A stretch of 64,000 bases of DNA from Jacaranda mimosifolia (taxonomy: Eukaryota > Streptophyta > Magnoliopsida > Lamiales > Bignoniaceae), in contig CM032124.1 in assembly GCA_018894105.1 (NCBI GenBank), forward strand, positions 47,501 to 111,500. Direction: 5' to 3'. The position numbers and the translations under genes are program-made. Under the pieces are notes generated by a model. That model made no database searches, was not told where the DNA came from, and was given only the letters and a program-made list of their open reading frames with translations. Positions 44,330-57,330 of this stretch are shown one piece after another (within the stretch, counting starts at the first letter, position 1; every line of letters begins with the position of its first letter).

Positions 44330-46050
44330 ATGAATTCTCTCCCTCTCGTGGGCGACTCTAAAGGTGATTCGGCCATTCCAGCCAAAAAACCAACGAATCT
44401 GGCTTCTCATTTGTTAGTGCTACCCAAAAAATTATTTTCCAACATCGTCTCCAGCAAGGTAAATGACCCCTTCCAAGATTCACCCCATGTGATGAAGAAA
44501 AGTTTTGATTCTGGACTTTTGAATTTTTTTAGCAAAAGTGGAATTCATTGCAAAATAAAGTGATTCGATTTTGGGATGAAGAATTGGCATTTTTGGTTGA
44601 ATTGTATAAGTATGCTCCGATAAGGAAGTTTTCTCATGGCTTCCCAACTTCTGTTCAAACTGGGTTTTCGAAGCTAGGGTTGAAATGAGTTTATGAAATT
44701 GGTGTCTTGGATGTTAAGCATCTTTTAATTCACCTAACCAATTAAGAAGATTACACGAGAATGTGGATGAAGCGTGAATGGATGTTTGATGGATGCCCAA
44801 TGCATATTTTGAAATAGACTCATGATTTTAACCCTAAAATGGAGTCTCCGATTACCCTTATATAGATTCAATTTCCCTATCTTCCCATACATCTTTTTCA
44901 CAAACAAGAAATTTTTGCTATTGCTAGATTAATAGGGAAACCACTCAAAATTGACGAACCAATAGCTGATAGAATGAAACCCAATGTTGCTAAGGTTTTC
45001 ATGGAATATGATCTCATGTCTTTAAGAGAGTAGAAAATATGGCTAGGGCAAGGTTCTTCAATGAGATTACAGAAGGTTTTCTATGAAAATTGCCTTGTAT
45101 ATTGTAGAATTTGCCATCACATTAGACATATTGCAGAAATTTGTTTTGAAATTCCTAAAAGGAAACAAGTTGATGGACATGTTTTTTATGCTTACCAAGG
45201 AGATTTGAGGGATAAACTTAATAAGCAAAGGAAGAAGAAAATTGATGAATTTACAGTAGAAAATGGAAACAATGAAGGAGATACAAAAACTGATCAAGAA
45301 GTGGACATGGAAATCCCTAACCCTAGAGACAAAGGAAAACAAAATATGGAAGATTCAACCCCAGAGAGAGGAAGTTCAGATATTGCATTCATCAAGAGCA
45401 TAAACAACTCCCCAAATTTTGCAGAGCCTAGTGATGTTAATGAAAATAAGACTGGGATTAATTATAAGCCCTCAAAAACCCTAGAAAAGCCTTAAGATGA
45501 ACAGGTGCAAATTAATGTGGCTAAAATTAGAGGAAAATGAAGCTTAGAAGCAACATGAGCGGAATTAGACAAAGAAAGGGAGAAAGTTGTCACATAAGCT
45601 GAACTTGATGTGGAAAATTTAAAATTTGTGGAAAATAAAACTAAATAGGAGAATGACAATAATTTAGGGCTTATTGCAACTGTTTCTCCTATTCCTTGTG
45701 TAGAAATACAGCAGGTTGTGATACTTCCAATCCTTATGGATCTAATAATGATTGTAGGTCATTTGAAAAGGATAGTGTAGGTGCTACATCAAGGTTTGAA
45801 AACAATAAAAAAAATACTTCTAATAATTCGTGCCATCCTTCTTAGTATGATCATGAGAAAGAAACTAAAGAAGAGGTGTTTGAAGAAGTGAGAAGGAAGA
45901 GCAGACGCAGAAATTTAGCTGGAGATATGAAGGTAAAGAATCAAATTGTTGATGTGCAAAAGAAAAGACAAATAGTTTCTCATAGAGTTCAAATGAGAAA
46001 TCTATCAAAGTCTGCTTCAGAATGCCAATCCAGACAATTCTAATGATTCC
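44330..46050 (+). pseudogene. LINE-D ORF1 (DUF4283, zinc knuckle)
   Basis: The ATG at 44330 (MNSLPLVGDSKGDSAIPAKK) was chosen because the open frame upstream (from 44177) lies in the LINE-C tail. The frame breaks at 44561 and continues in another as ELAFLVELYKYAPIRKFSHG, a DUF4283-like start, with HDFNPKMESPITL and LPIHLFHKQEIFAIARLIGK to about 45000. The segment 45061-45495 carries a CCHC knuckle CRICHHIRHIAEIC (C-x2-C-x4-H-x4-C, complete) followed by an acidic, Lys/Glu-rich tail. Several stops (44686, 44740, 45493) make it a pseudogene. Confidence 0.8.
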
Positions 46051-46059
46051 AATAAATTT

Positions 46060-47480
46060 GATGATATAGAATGGAATTAAGAACTCTAAAACTCATAATT
46101 ATTTGCACAAATTAAGGAATAAAAATAAACTAAAAATGTTGGTGATTTTAAAGCTTATGTCTAATCTAGATTATAAATTCATGTGTTGAAGATTTGGCTT
46201 TGAAGGAGTATATGCAAATGTTTCTAATCAGATATGGTTTTTTTATGATTCTGATATTCAAGTTGAGGTATTGGTGGATCACAATCAGTTTTTGCATACT
46301 AAGATTATGTCTAATCTAATTCCTAAACCATTCTTTGGAAGTTTCTTGTATGCTAAATGCACAAAAATTGAACAGAGACCATTATGGGATGGATTACGTG
46401 CAGTTGTTACTGAAGAACCATGATAATAGGTGGAGATTTCAACACGGTTCTTAATATCAGTGAGAGGAAAAGAGGTGCTACACCAAGAGTGAAGTCTACA
46501 GAAGAATTTGATGACATGATACAAGACTATGGACTTCTGGATGCAAGTTTCATTAGCAAATAATTCACGTGGACTAATAGAAGACTTTGGCAAAGATTGG
46601 ATAGGGTTTTAATATCATCAATATGGCATGAGTTATTCAGTTGCACAATGGTGGTTCATTTGGCCTTATCACTCATATCATGCACATTTCCTTATTACAA
46701 TGGAAGATTTTTCATCTGGCCTTATCACTCATATCATGCACATTTCCTTATTACATTGGAAGATTTGAAATCCAGAGGCCTTCTTTATTTAGATTCCAGC
46801 ATATGTGGTGTAAGCACTGTGATTTTATTACTGTGGTAAAGCAAATTGGAATATGCTTTTACTTGAAAGAGGTATGCAAAAGTTACAGCAGAAATTATAA
46901 AGGTTCAAATTGCATCTTAAATAGTGGAATAAAAATATTTTTGGAGATGTATTTGATGTTGTTAAAGAAGCAGAGAAAGAGGTTAAGTATTGGGATGATG
47001 TTTATGATAATGATCCTACTGCAAAGAATCTGATCAGCATGAACAGAAGTAATGCTAAATTCACTAGGGCAATGGAGCAGGATAATTGGAAACAAAAAGC
47101 TGCACTGAAATGGACATATGATGGAGAAAGAAATACCAAATTCTTTCATTCTATGGTGAAGAGGAAAGAAGTAAAGCAACAATTTATCAGATTAAGGAGG
47201 GAGAGAAAATCTAGACAAAGGAAGAAGAAATTAATATTTCTACTTTAAGGTTTTTCAGTGGGCTGTTTAATGAAAAAGATTATGATCTTACAAATGGAGA
47301 TTTCTCTAATATAAGAATGATGGTTAATGAAGAGCAGGACATATTATGCAAGTGCCCAACTATTGAGGAAATAAAAGAAACAATTTTCAGTATCAATCCA
47401 AACAGTGCAGCTGGACCAAATGGATTTTCAGCTCTTTTTTATCATCAAACTTACTAGAAAATCATTGCTACTAATGTCGA
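46060..47480 (+). pseudogene. LINE-D ORF2, 5' part (endonuclease to RT start)
   Basis: The endonuclease is recognisable by MIIGGDFNTVLNISERKRGA (46420-46480), FTWTNRRLWQRLDRVLISS (46567-46624; the D of LDRV is a conserved endonuclease residue), and then disrupted by a 56-bp tandem duplication at 46662-46773. The following segment includes WTYDGERNTKFFHSMVKRK (47112-47168), the conserved linker of plant L1 ORF2, and NSAAGPNGFSALFYHQTYW at 47400-47455 (stop in place of W). It ends at the copia B insertion. The usual ORF2 start is not clear because the first ~300 bp are frame-broken. Confidence 0.8.
46662..46773. repeat. 56-bp tandem duplication in LINE-D endonuclease
   Basis: GGCCTTATCACTCATATCAT at 46662 recurs at 46718, and the copies match at all but a few bases up to GGAAGATTT. 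The period of 56 is not a multiple of three, so it shifts the ORF2 frame. Confidence 0.9.
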
Positions 47481-49673
47481 TGAAGGCAAAAGTAGCGTTA
47501 AAATCCATAAATCAAAACTTCATAAGCTTAAAATAACTAAACTACTCAAGCGACCAAGGATCTAGTCAAGCTATAGATCTGGATTAGGAAAAAGAATTAC
47601 TTCTTGTGGCTCAAAACAAGGAGAAGATCAACTATCTCTCTCAGATCCAAAAACTATCTGGAATGGGCACAGAGGAAAGGTGGCAACCTTTGCCCCAATT
47701 ATACTGCTCCAATAATCACCAAATTAAATCTGGAACACCTCCACGCATGAGGAAGCTACTGTGAAAAATTGGAGTAAAAAAGCCTTCTAGATCGCTTTAT
47801 AAAAATTCACCAATCTTGAGCTACTGCAGTGGATCTCTAAAAATTAGCAAGTCAAATGCCTTGCCTCTATTGATATGATCCATACTCCAATCAATCTTCC
47901 AATTTTCCCTCACTAGAAGTCGGAGCTAGAGAGGAGAAAATGAGGTAGAGTAGGCCAATTTCAGGTTGGGAAGAAGAAGGAATGCAATGCATGGAGAGAG
48001 AGAGAGAGAGTTTTAAAGGGAATGCAAAGAATCTAATCTTCACACTTTTCAGCATTGTGTAATTCGAATTTGCTTAGAGGGTGGAAGGAGTGATACTAGT
48101 TGGCATCACATCTTCATCAAGGTGACCGCCCAAGTGGCATGCCAAGTTAGCAAATTCAAATTCAAGTCTTACTTGAATTTTATATGTATTTCAATTACAT
48201 TTGAAATCTAATTCCAAATTAATTAAGATGCTAATTTAAATAAATATTTTGTTTAAATTTTTCCTCCAAAAAGTACTCTTCCCATTAATTAAATTAAACA
48301 CTTTAGTCTAATTAATTATCCTTTGATTTAACTCTTAAATAAAAAAAGCTTAACTTTTAAGCTTAATTTTGTTAACTTAACTCTTTAAGTCAACTTGACC
48401 AATTGATGGTCAATAAGGCACCAAATAGTTAACTCCTTAATTATTGACCTAATTTAACTCTTTAAATTAGTTGATTAATTTAACACTTAAATTAATCAAG
48501 CCAAAATTGACCGTTAGACTGGTTCCTTGAAAATAGATCACCAAAGGGTGAATATTTCTAACATTTAGAAAATTGCTCTACCAAGTTTGGAAGCTAATTA
48601 GTTTTGTGTGTGACCTAATAGGTTCTACCATTCATTGGACATCGGCTCACAACTCTTTGTGACTTTTGAATATCTTACATTCATTTTAGTTTAAAACTCC
48701 TTTTAAATTAATCGACTCAATTCACTTAATCTCATTAATTGAAGAGTACCTAATCTCTATGGTTGATGTCCAACTTCAAGCCCATGGAGCCGAACTAATT
48801 AGCCAAAATTAATATTCTAGAGAACTATCATAGCTCTACGCGTACCATACAGATATGGTCCTTCCGTCTCTTATCTCCCGAAAGAGGCCTAAGCCAAGAT
48901 ATTTGCCAGCTCTCTAATAGCCTTGATACTATGTCTCTATTCTTAATGTTGATTCCCTTGTGTGACCTCACCTTTGGAAAACTTCTTTTTCAAATTGTCA
49001 CATTACCTTATGAAAGGATTTCTTAGAATCAATCATTATAGAACACATAGGAGATGCACTCACCCTTCACAAAAGCAAGGAGTCAGATTCCATCTTGGAT
49101 CTCACAAACCTCCATGCTAAGTAGCTTATACCCAATCTCAACCTGAAAGACCAGCTAAGTGATTAAGGAAAAGTCAAAGCATGAAGACCGGACACAAGGT
49201 TACCAAGGATCCTTAGGTCATAAGACTAATGACATGCACTAGCGTAAGTAGGAGAATTAGCCATTATCGAGTTGCCACTACGGCTATCTAGTGGATTCTT
49301 CAAAGGGTCTTCAGTGCATTGCTCTCTAACGTGCACTCGTATCTCGTACAATTGCTCATGGAATGGAGCAATATCTAACTCTTGGACTTATGCATCGTTA
49401 GTACAAGTCTGTCCGGATCTTAGATGTCCCGTCTCATAAAATCTTATGACTTGGAAGATTTAAGATCACGATCGTGTGAGATTTATTCCATGGTCATCGA
49501 ACCAAGTTGCATAGTCATAAGTGATCTAAGGGCTTCATAAAAATGCATGTAAAGTAATAAAGAGCATAAGATGAAGATAGTCGTATAAAGAAAATCATTC
49601 AATCAAAATTGTTTTATAAGGAAATAGCTTTTACAAGGCCAATCTAGTTAGCTTGTCGGGCACTATCCCAACA
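47481..49673 (-). repeat. Copia B 3' LTR (left)
   Basis: 2193 bp, TG...CA ends (plus strand TGAAGGCAAAAGTAG to CACTATCCCAACA). The following ACTCCCACTTGCCC is the polypurine tract GGGCAAGTGGGAGT on the minus strand. A (GA)n run is at 47996-48014. No genes. Confidence 0.9.
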
Positions 49674-52600
49674 AACTCCCACTTGCCCTAAAGCCAATGC
49701 CCCATGGCCTTGAGACCCATCTTCTCAAGATGTTCTTCAAGACCTTTTGCTTTAGGGATTTAGTCAGTAGATCTGCTATATTCTCTTCCGAGGCAACTCT
49801 CTCCACTCGGATGCCACCTGTATTAATGATCTCCCAAATCAAATGATATCGCCTCAAAATGTGCCTAAATTTCTGATAAGATCTTGGTTCTTTGGCTTGT
49901 GCCACTGCCTCAACGATGTCACAACAGACAACCACTAGCTCAGCAATGCTAGGCACTACATTCAACTCTTGAATGAAGTTTTCATCCTAACACTTTCCTT
50001 TATAGCTTGCGAAGTTGCAATATATTCTACTTTAGTGGTGGAATCGATCGTGGTGTCTTATTTGGAACTCTTCCAACTCACGCACTGCCATTGAGGCAAA
50101 ATTTAAATCCAAAAGTGGATTTAAGGTCATCTACATCGGATTGGGAACTTGAATTCGAAAACCCCTCTAGTTTCAATTCTCCATTGTTGTATACTTGAAA
50201 CAAGTCCTTAGTCCTTCTCAAGTACTTAAGGATTGCTTTCACAGCTGTCCAGTAACTCTCACCAGGGTTGGATTGGAATCTACTCGTAACACTTAGCGAG
50301 TATGCCACATCTAGTCTCGTACATTAAACTACATACATTATGCTACCAATAGCTGAGGCATAAGGTATGTGAGACAGCTTTCGTTTCTCTTCCTCTGTCT
50401 TGGGGTCTATAGACTTTGAGAGACGAATGCTATGTCCAATGGGAAGAAATCCCTTCTTGAATTCTTCCATACTAAACCTCTTTAGTATCTTGTTAATGTA
50501 AGGGGTTTGGGAAAGCCCCAGCATCTTCTTAGATCTATCCCTATAGATATATATTCCTAATACGTAGGATGCTTCTCCCAAATCCTTCATGGAGAATTGT
50601 GTAGTTAACTATGCTTTAGTACACTCTAACATTCCTATCTCATTCGCAATGAGAAGGATGTCATCGACATAAAGCACAATAACTGTACACTACTCCCACT
50701 TGCCTTCTTATACACATAAGTTTCATACACATTTTTGACAAAGATAAACAATTTGACTATTTTGTAAAAACATATATTATAACTTTGTGATACTTGTTTG
50801 AGTCCATAGAAGGATCTCTGGAGTTTGTAAACCTTTTGCTCACTCCTCTTGGATGTGAAACCTTATGATTGCTCTACATAAATTTCTTCTTCAATTTCTT
50901 TGTTGAGGAAAGCGGTTTTCACATCCATTTTTCATATCTTATAGTCATAATATGCAGCTATGGCAAGTAGAATCTGAATAGACTTAGGCATTGCGATCGG
51001 CGAAAAAGTTTCCTTGAAATCAATATCAGGTCTCTTAGTGTAACACCTTGCTACTAGTCATACCTTAAAAGTCACCACTTCTCTATCTACTCCAAGCTTT
51101 CACTTATAGATCCACTTGCAACCAATAGGAACTATTCCCTTTGGTAGATCTACCAAAGTTTATACTTTGTTTAACTACATAGATTCCATTTCAGATCTCA
51201 TGGCTCTAGCCAACATCTTGAATCTATGTCCAACATAGCTTTCTCATAGGTTTGAGGATCATCATCCATTTAGCCCGTCTCATGAAAGAATCCAAACCTT
51301 TTGGGTTACTTCTTGATTCAGTCCAACCTATGTAGAGATTGTGTACTAGGCTCTCGTTGCTCGTATGTTTCCTCCGCTTGTGGGATATCTTGATCATTTT
51401 GAACTTCATCAAGTTCAACAATAATGTTATTTCAATCTAATAGAAATTTCTTTTCTAAAAAGTGGGTGTTCTTTGAAACAAACACATTTTGTTCCAAGGG
51501 ATCATAGAAATAATAACCTTTTGACTCTCTAGGGCATCTCATAAACTTGCACAAAGTGGATCTACTATCCAACTTATCTCTTACTATCTATCTCACGTAA
51601 ATGGGAGATCCCCAAACCTTGAGATATTGGTAAAAGGGTGTTTTGCCAAACTACATCTCATGTAGAGTCTTTGGAACCAACTTTGTGGGTACTATATTTA
51701 GTAACCTCACCGTCGTCTGTAAGGCATATCCCCAAAAAGATATAAGCACATCAAAAAAAGCTCATCATGGAACATACCATGTCCAATAAGGTACAGTTTC
51801 TCTTTTCGGCTAATCTATTATGTTGGGATATGCTGGGTGGAGTCTATTGAGGGAGAATCCCACTCTCCTTTAGATAATCCAAGAATTCAATACTTAAATA
51901 TTCTCCCATTTAATCCGATTGAAAAGCTTTAATACTTAGCCCTAATTGCTTTTCCACTTCACTCCTATACTCTTTGAACTTTTCAAAGGCTTCAAACTTG
52001 TTCTTCATAAGAAACACGTGTCTGAACTGACTAAAGTCATCGGCGAAGGTGATGAAGTAGGAATAGCCTCCTTTCTCACTAACTCTTAGTGGTCTAAAAA
52101 TATCCGTATGGATCAAATCCAAAATACTTGTGGAGCGCTTTGTTTGTCCTACAAAAGGAGCCTTGGTTATTTTTCCTTTTGAACAAGATTTACAAGTAGG
52201 AAGATCCTCAATGCTACTAACATTTAGTGCTTTGAGAGCTTCTAACTTGTTTATCCTATTTTTAGAAATATGTCCAAGTCTTGCATGCTACAAAAGAGCA
52301 TCTTCTTGGTTATCGAACTTTCTTTTACTTAATTGAATATGCATTAGTGAAGGTTGAGAATCAAGTATGTACAATCCATTTATTAACGTACATTGAGCAA
52401 TCAAAGAACCATCATTTAATATTTCCAACTTCCCATTCGATATAGAAAAAATCAAATCCTTCATTATCAAGAATGGGAATTGAAATAATATTCTTCACAA
52501 GATGGGGTACATAATAAAGTGGATCAAGTACAATGCAAGCATCCCCTAAGTCCAACTTGATAATGCCTTGGAAAGTGGCCGCAACTTTTGCTCCATTTCC

Positions 52601-52951
52601 TAAGCGAAGGACCATATCCCCTTCACAAAGACTCTTTCTTCTTTTCATCCCCTGTAATGAATTACAAAGGTGAGAATCGCATGCGGTATCAAATACCCAT
52701 GTGGAAGAATTAGCTGTTATGTTCACTTCAATAAAGTACATACCCTTCTCAATGGTTGCAAGGTAAGCTTTGCAATTTCTTTTCCAATGCCCCTTTTCGC
52801 TATAGTGGAGATAACTAGCTTCAGTTCTAACCTTCTTCTTAACCCTCCAGAAACTCTTCTCAGGTTGCTTCCCTTTTGAGGAAGAACTTTTCTTCCTCTT
52901 ACTTCTCTTTCTAGGACCTCTAAGGGCCCTTCTACTTAGAGGAGAATGCAA
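49663..52951 (-). pseudogene. Copia B pol (protease, integrase, RT, RNase H)
   Basis: Minus strand. A zinc-knuckle remnant YLHYSEKGHWKRNC (two Cys lost) and protease STWVFDTACDSHLC are at 52412-52951. GAG-pre-integrase residues follow near 52288-52470 (LINGLYILD). The integrase core reads MDLIHTDIFRPLRV (first Asp) and FITFADDFSQFRHVFLMKN (51910-52122). RT has an intact YVDD at 50660-50671, then MKDLGEASYVLGIYIYRDRS. RNase H is at 50078-50308 and 49663-49965, with SEENIADLLTKSLKQK and WGIGFRASGSLLG running a few bases into the LTR. Multiple frame changes. Plus-strand ORFs 50007-50198, 52130-52336 and 52670-52879 are shadows. Confidence 0.9.
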
Positions 52952-53554
52952 GCATAAGGGGCTTCTCCTTTCTCACAGTCGATCACCAGCATATTGATCA
53001 ATTTGTTAATCGTAACATCTTGCTTGGACATATTGAAGTTAATAAAAAAATTGATCATATGATGGTGGCAATGGTTGTAGAATCAAATCCACTAAAGATT
53101 GTTGTCCATGAGCACATCTAACTATCCAACCTTCTTGATGAGTCCAATTATCCTAAGGCCGTGATCATGGACATTGGACCTTTTACTCATCCTTGCCCTA
53201 AAGAGCTCTTTAGACAAAGCGAAACTTTCGTGTCTACTTTGTACACCATACAACTCTTGCAAGTGCATATAGATCTCTTGAGCATGTTTCATGTGCTCAT
53301 AAGTCTTTTAGAGCTAGTTGGACATGGATATCATCATGACACACCTCACTTGTAGATCATCATATACAAATTTTGTGAACATTTCACGTTGTATGTCGGT
53401 GGCGTCATCACCAAGTGTGTCCACAGGACTTTGATCAAGGATGTAAGTCTGTTTTTCAGAGTCAAGAATGATTTTAAAGTTTCTTAACCAATATTAGAAG
53501 TTCAGCCGGTTAGTTTATTGGTTTCCAAAATTGATGCGAGTGGATTCTTAGCCA
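52952..53554 (-). pseudogene. Copia B gag remnant
   Basis: The minus-strand ATG at 53554-53552 opens MAKNPLASILETNKLTG, a typical copia gag N-terminus. It is followed after stops by WLRNFKIILDSEKQTYILDQ-like coding (53440-53500) and further decayed capsid sequence. No uninterrupted frame longer than about 40 codons remains. The plus-strand ORF 53161-53355 is its shadow. Confidence 0.7.
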
Positions 53555-55454
53555 TTTTGATTTGAAGATTTTGAAAATCTACAAGAGGCAAAAAAAGAGT
53601 ATAAGCATGTGTTGAGTTTGATATTAAAAACATGTTCATAGTATTTCAAGCATGTTTTCCTCCCACTATTTTATCAAATTCTTCACCCTTAAGAAGAATT
53701 CGACAAAACATATTTTCTAGTGAGAATCAAAATCCTAAGGACTTGTAAGTGGACCCCCACTTCGGGTGCCATCCACAAACAATCGAAAGTAAGCAACACT
53801 TGCTAATTGAATCTCATGCAATTCTTGATATATTTTGCCTCACTTTTCATATAAACACCCCGCTTCGAGTGCATCTACATTACTAAGTGTTAAGTCATAC
53901 CTACCAATCAAACTTTGACTTGAGATAGCTGCATGTTATCCCCCGTTTTGAGTGCCAATGCATGGAGGTTCTCAAATCAAAAGTGCATCATATGCTAAGT
54001 ATATGCTCATAACTTTCCTCCTAAGTGTGACCCCCGCTTCGAGTGCCATCACACAAATTCAATAGCGTCATCATGGCATATACTATTGGTAAAAGGCTTA
54101 GATTAATTAAAACTCTTTTAATTTGTATCCATTTTGACTTAATATTTGAAAATCACTTAGACATTCTAAGTGGAGGGTTTTTGCTTGCAAAGATCTCATC
54201 ATTTTATCTTCTTATTTAGGTTTTCTATATCCTAAAATGCATCTCATACATCAATAGGCTATGGAAAGCATAAATAAATAAACACGCCTAGCATGCTCCT
54301 AGGGTGGGATGACCATGAGCCTAACCAAGTGGTGCACTTAGAGCCATAGGTGCACCACCTAGTTGATTTCGGTGGGTTGATTAAATCTAGCAATTACATG
54401 AGTGTATCCCATACATTCATGAGCTTCAAAAGTCTCCATGCCTCCAAAGGTCTCCGTTGCTCCATGCAATAATTACATGAATAGAAAATCCTCACTCTTA
54501 GTGATTCTACTCTCATAACATTTACAAGATAGAATTTAAGAGGCATACAAGCCTCAACTTAATAAACCCATTTCAACAACTTGAAACAAATAAAATCAAT
54601 ATTGTAGGCTCATGATCATCCCCATTCATTCATCATCCATTCAACAATTAAATGAACAATAAATAAATCTAGAATTAACAATTAATTCTAACAATTAAAT
54701 GATTATCTCATAAACAAATAATTGAACAAGAATAACATTTATGCCATAAGTTGGAGATTAACTTTAACTAGATTTTAAAAGCAATCAAAAATATTAAACA
54801 TAATTTTGAGGACCTGCACAACACTTGTGCATCCATAACACACAATTTAATGTCATTTCTAGCCACTCAAAGAACCAAAAAAAGAGGAAAAAGAAAAAGA
54901 AAGCTCAAAACCTGCCCAAACCTAAACTCGGTGCTGCTGGCCGATCTTGGTGTGCGGCTGGGCAGTAGCCCTCGGCCACTACCCAGCAAGCTTGCACCAA
55001 AGCTACTGGCAGCCTCTGTTTTTCGATCAAAGGCTAGTCAAACCTATTTTTAATTCAACTTTTGTGTACCAAAAATTGTAGAACACTTTCTAGACATTAA
55101 ATCACACATTATGGACTAATTTTCAGATATAAAACTCCTTTTAAAACTAAAAATTAGAGTGCTCAATCATGCTTAAAAAATTCAAGTTTAAGTGAGAATC
55201 AAATTCTCCAAAACTCTCCAATCAAACTCCAATCTCATTGGATAAAAAAAATGACCAAAACACTTTTGATGAAAACTCAACATGTTGTATCATCATGTAA
55301 CATTGATTAATGCCAAATCAGCATTCAACATTAATAACTATGAATCGAAACATACTAAAACATGAATTAATACTTAAATCACATAAAAACATGCTTTCAA
55401 TTCATCAAGCAACAGAGCAACAAGCATAATCCTTCTTAATTGCTAAAAAAAATT
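53555..55454 (-). other. Copia B leader (5' UTR) region
   Basis: About 1.9 kb between gag and the truncated right LTR, without coding domains. It contains four copies of a ~20-bp CCCCGCTTCGAGTGCCATC-like motif at 53754, 53857, 53940 and 54030, and a small inverted repeat (AGTGGTGCAC / GTGCACCACCTAG) at 54330-54363. The expected primer-binding site next to the LTR is missing because the LTR's inner ~325 bp and flanking bases are deleted. The 67-residue plus ORF at 54850-55053 has no support. Confidence 0.6.
53754..54050. repeat. Four spaced copies of a ~20-bp leader motif
   Basis: CCCCCACTTCGGGTGCCATC (53755), CCCCGCTTCGAGTGCATC (53858), CCCCGTTTTGAGTGCCAATG (53941) and CCCCCGCTTCGAGTGCCATC (54031), spaced about 85-105 bp. 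Confidence 0.8.
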
Positions 55455-57330
55455 CGCTAATACAGAGCTATTGTAGTGGATCTCCAAAAATCAGCAAGTC
55501 AAATGCCTTGCCTTTATTGATATGATCCACACTCCAATCAATCTTCCAATTTTCCCTTACTAGAAACTAGAGTTAGAGAGGAGAAAATGAGGTAGAGGAT
55601 GCTTATTTTCAGGTTGGGGAGAAGAAGGAATGTGAAGCTCAACACATGATGCAATGCATAGAGGGGAGAGAGAAAGAGAGAGCTTTAGAGGTAATGTAAA
55701 GAATCTAATCTTCACGCTTTTCAGTAATGTGTAACTTAAATTTGCTTATCCTCTATATCTATATATAGAGGGTGGCAGGTGTGATACTAGTTGGTATCAC
55801 ACCTTCCTCAAGGTGACTGCCAAAGTAGCATGCCAAGTTGGCAAATTCAAATTCACGTCTTACTTGAATTTCTTGTGTATTTCAATTACATTTGGAATCT
55901 AATTCCAAATTAATTAAGATGCTAATTTAAATGAACACTTCATTTAAATTTTTCCTCCAAAAAGTATTCCTCCCATTAATTAAATTAAACACTTTAATTT
56001 AATTAATTATCCTTTAATTTAACTCTTAAATCAAACAAGCTTAACTCTTAAGCTTAATTTTGTTAACTTAACTCTTTAAGTCAACTTGACCAATTGATGG
56101 TCAATATGGAACCAAATAATTAACTCCTTAATTATTGGTCTAATAACTCTTTAAATTAGTTATTTAATTTAACACTTAAATTAATCAAACCAAAATTGAC
56201 AGTTAAATTGGTTCCTTGAAAATTAGTCACCAAAGGGTGAATATTTCTAACATTTAGAAAATTGCTCTACCAATTTTGGAAGCTAATTGGTTTTGTGTGT
56301 GACCCAATAGGTTCTACCATTCATTGGACATGAGCTCACAACTCTTTGTGACTTTTGAATATCTTATATTCATTTTAATTTAAAACTCCTTTTAAACTAA
56401 TTGACTTAATTCAATTAATCTCATTAATTGGAGCCCAACTAAATGGCTAAAATGAATATTCTAAAGAACCATCATAGCTCTATGCATACCATACAAATAT
56501 AGTCCTTCCGCATCCTATATCCGGAAAGAGGCCTAGGGCAAGATATTTGCCAACTCCCTAATAGCCTCAATACTATGTCTCTATTCTTAATGTTCAATTC
56601 CATTGTGTGACCTTATCTTTGGAAAACTCCTTTTCCAAATTTTCATACCACCTTGCACAAAGAATTCTTGTAATCAATTATTATAGAACACATCGGAGAT
56701 GCACTCACCCTTCACAAAATTGAGGAGTTGGATTCCATCTTGGATCTCACAAACCTCCATTTCAAGCAGCTCATACCCAGTCTCAACCCCAAAGACCCGC
56801 TAAGTGGTCAAGAAAGAGTCAAATCATGAGGACTGAACATAAGGTTGCCATGGGTCCTCAGGTCAGAGGACTAATGATATACACTAGTGTAAGCAGGAGA
56901 ATTAACCACTACCGACTTGCCACTACGGCTATCTAGTGGATTCTCCAAATGGTCTTTAGTGCCTTGTTCTCTAACAAGCATTCATTAACATGCACCTGTA
57001 TCTCATACAATTGCTTATGGAACAGAGCAATATCCAACTCTTGGACTTATGCATCATTAGTGCAAATCTATCCGGATCTTAGATGCCCCATCTCATAAGA
57101 TTTTATGACTTGAAAGATTTGAGATCATAACCATGTGAGACATTCCATGGTCACCAAATCAAATCCCGTAATCATAAGTGATCTAAGGGCTTCATCCAAA
57201 TGCATGTGAAGTAATAAAGAGTATAAGATGAAGATGGTCATATAAAGAATATCATTCAATCAAGATTGTTTTACAAGGAAATAGCTTTTACAAGGCCAAT
57301 CAAATTAGCTTGTTGGGCACTATTCCAACA
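55455..57330 (-). repeat. Copia B 5' LTR (right, truncated)
   Basis: 1876 bp matching 47803-49673, beginning at AAATTCGCTAATACAGAGC and ending TATTCCAACA at 57330. The inner ~325 bp of the 2.2-kb LTR are missing. TATA-like TCTATATATAGAGGG lies at about 55757-55771. A ~40-bp deletion near 56430 removes the segment corresponding to the AGAGTA...CATGGAGCC part of the other LTR. Confidence 0.85.

Larger units (their letters stand above)
47481..57330 (-). mobile_element. Copia B: Ty1/copia element inserted in LINE-D
   Basis: 9.85 kb, minus orientation. Left LTR 47481-49673 is complete; right LTR is 55455-57330, truncated at its inner end. The interior has gag-protease-integrase-RT-RNase H remnants (49663-53554) and a long leader (53555-55454). 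Ends are TGAAGGC on the left and CCAACA on the right, which is TGTTGG...GCCTTCA on the element strand. Target duplication GTCGA/GTTGA. Same family as copia A and both solo LTRs. Confidence 0.9.

Noticed and set aside
54850..55053. 67-codon basic ORF in the copia B leader
   Set aside because: No motif, opposite in strand to the element, and inside a non-coding leader.
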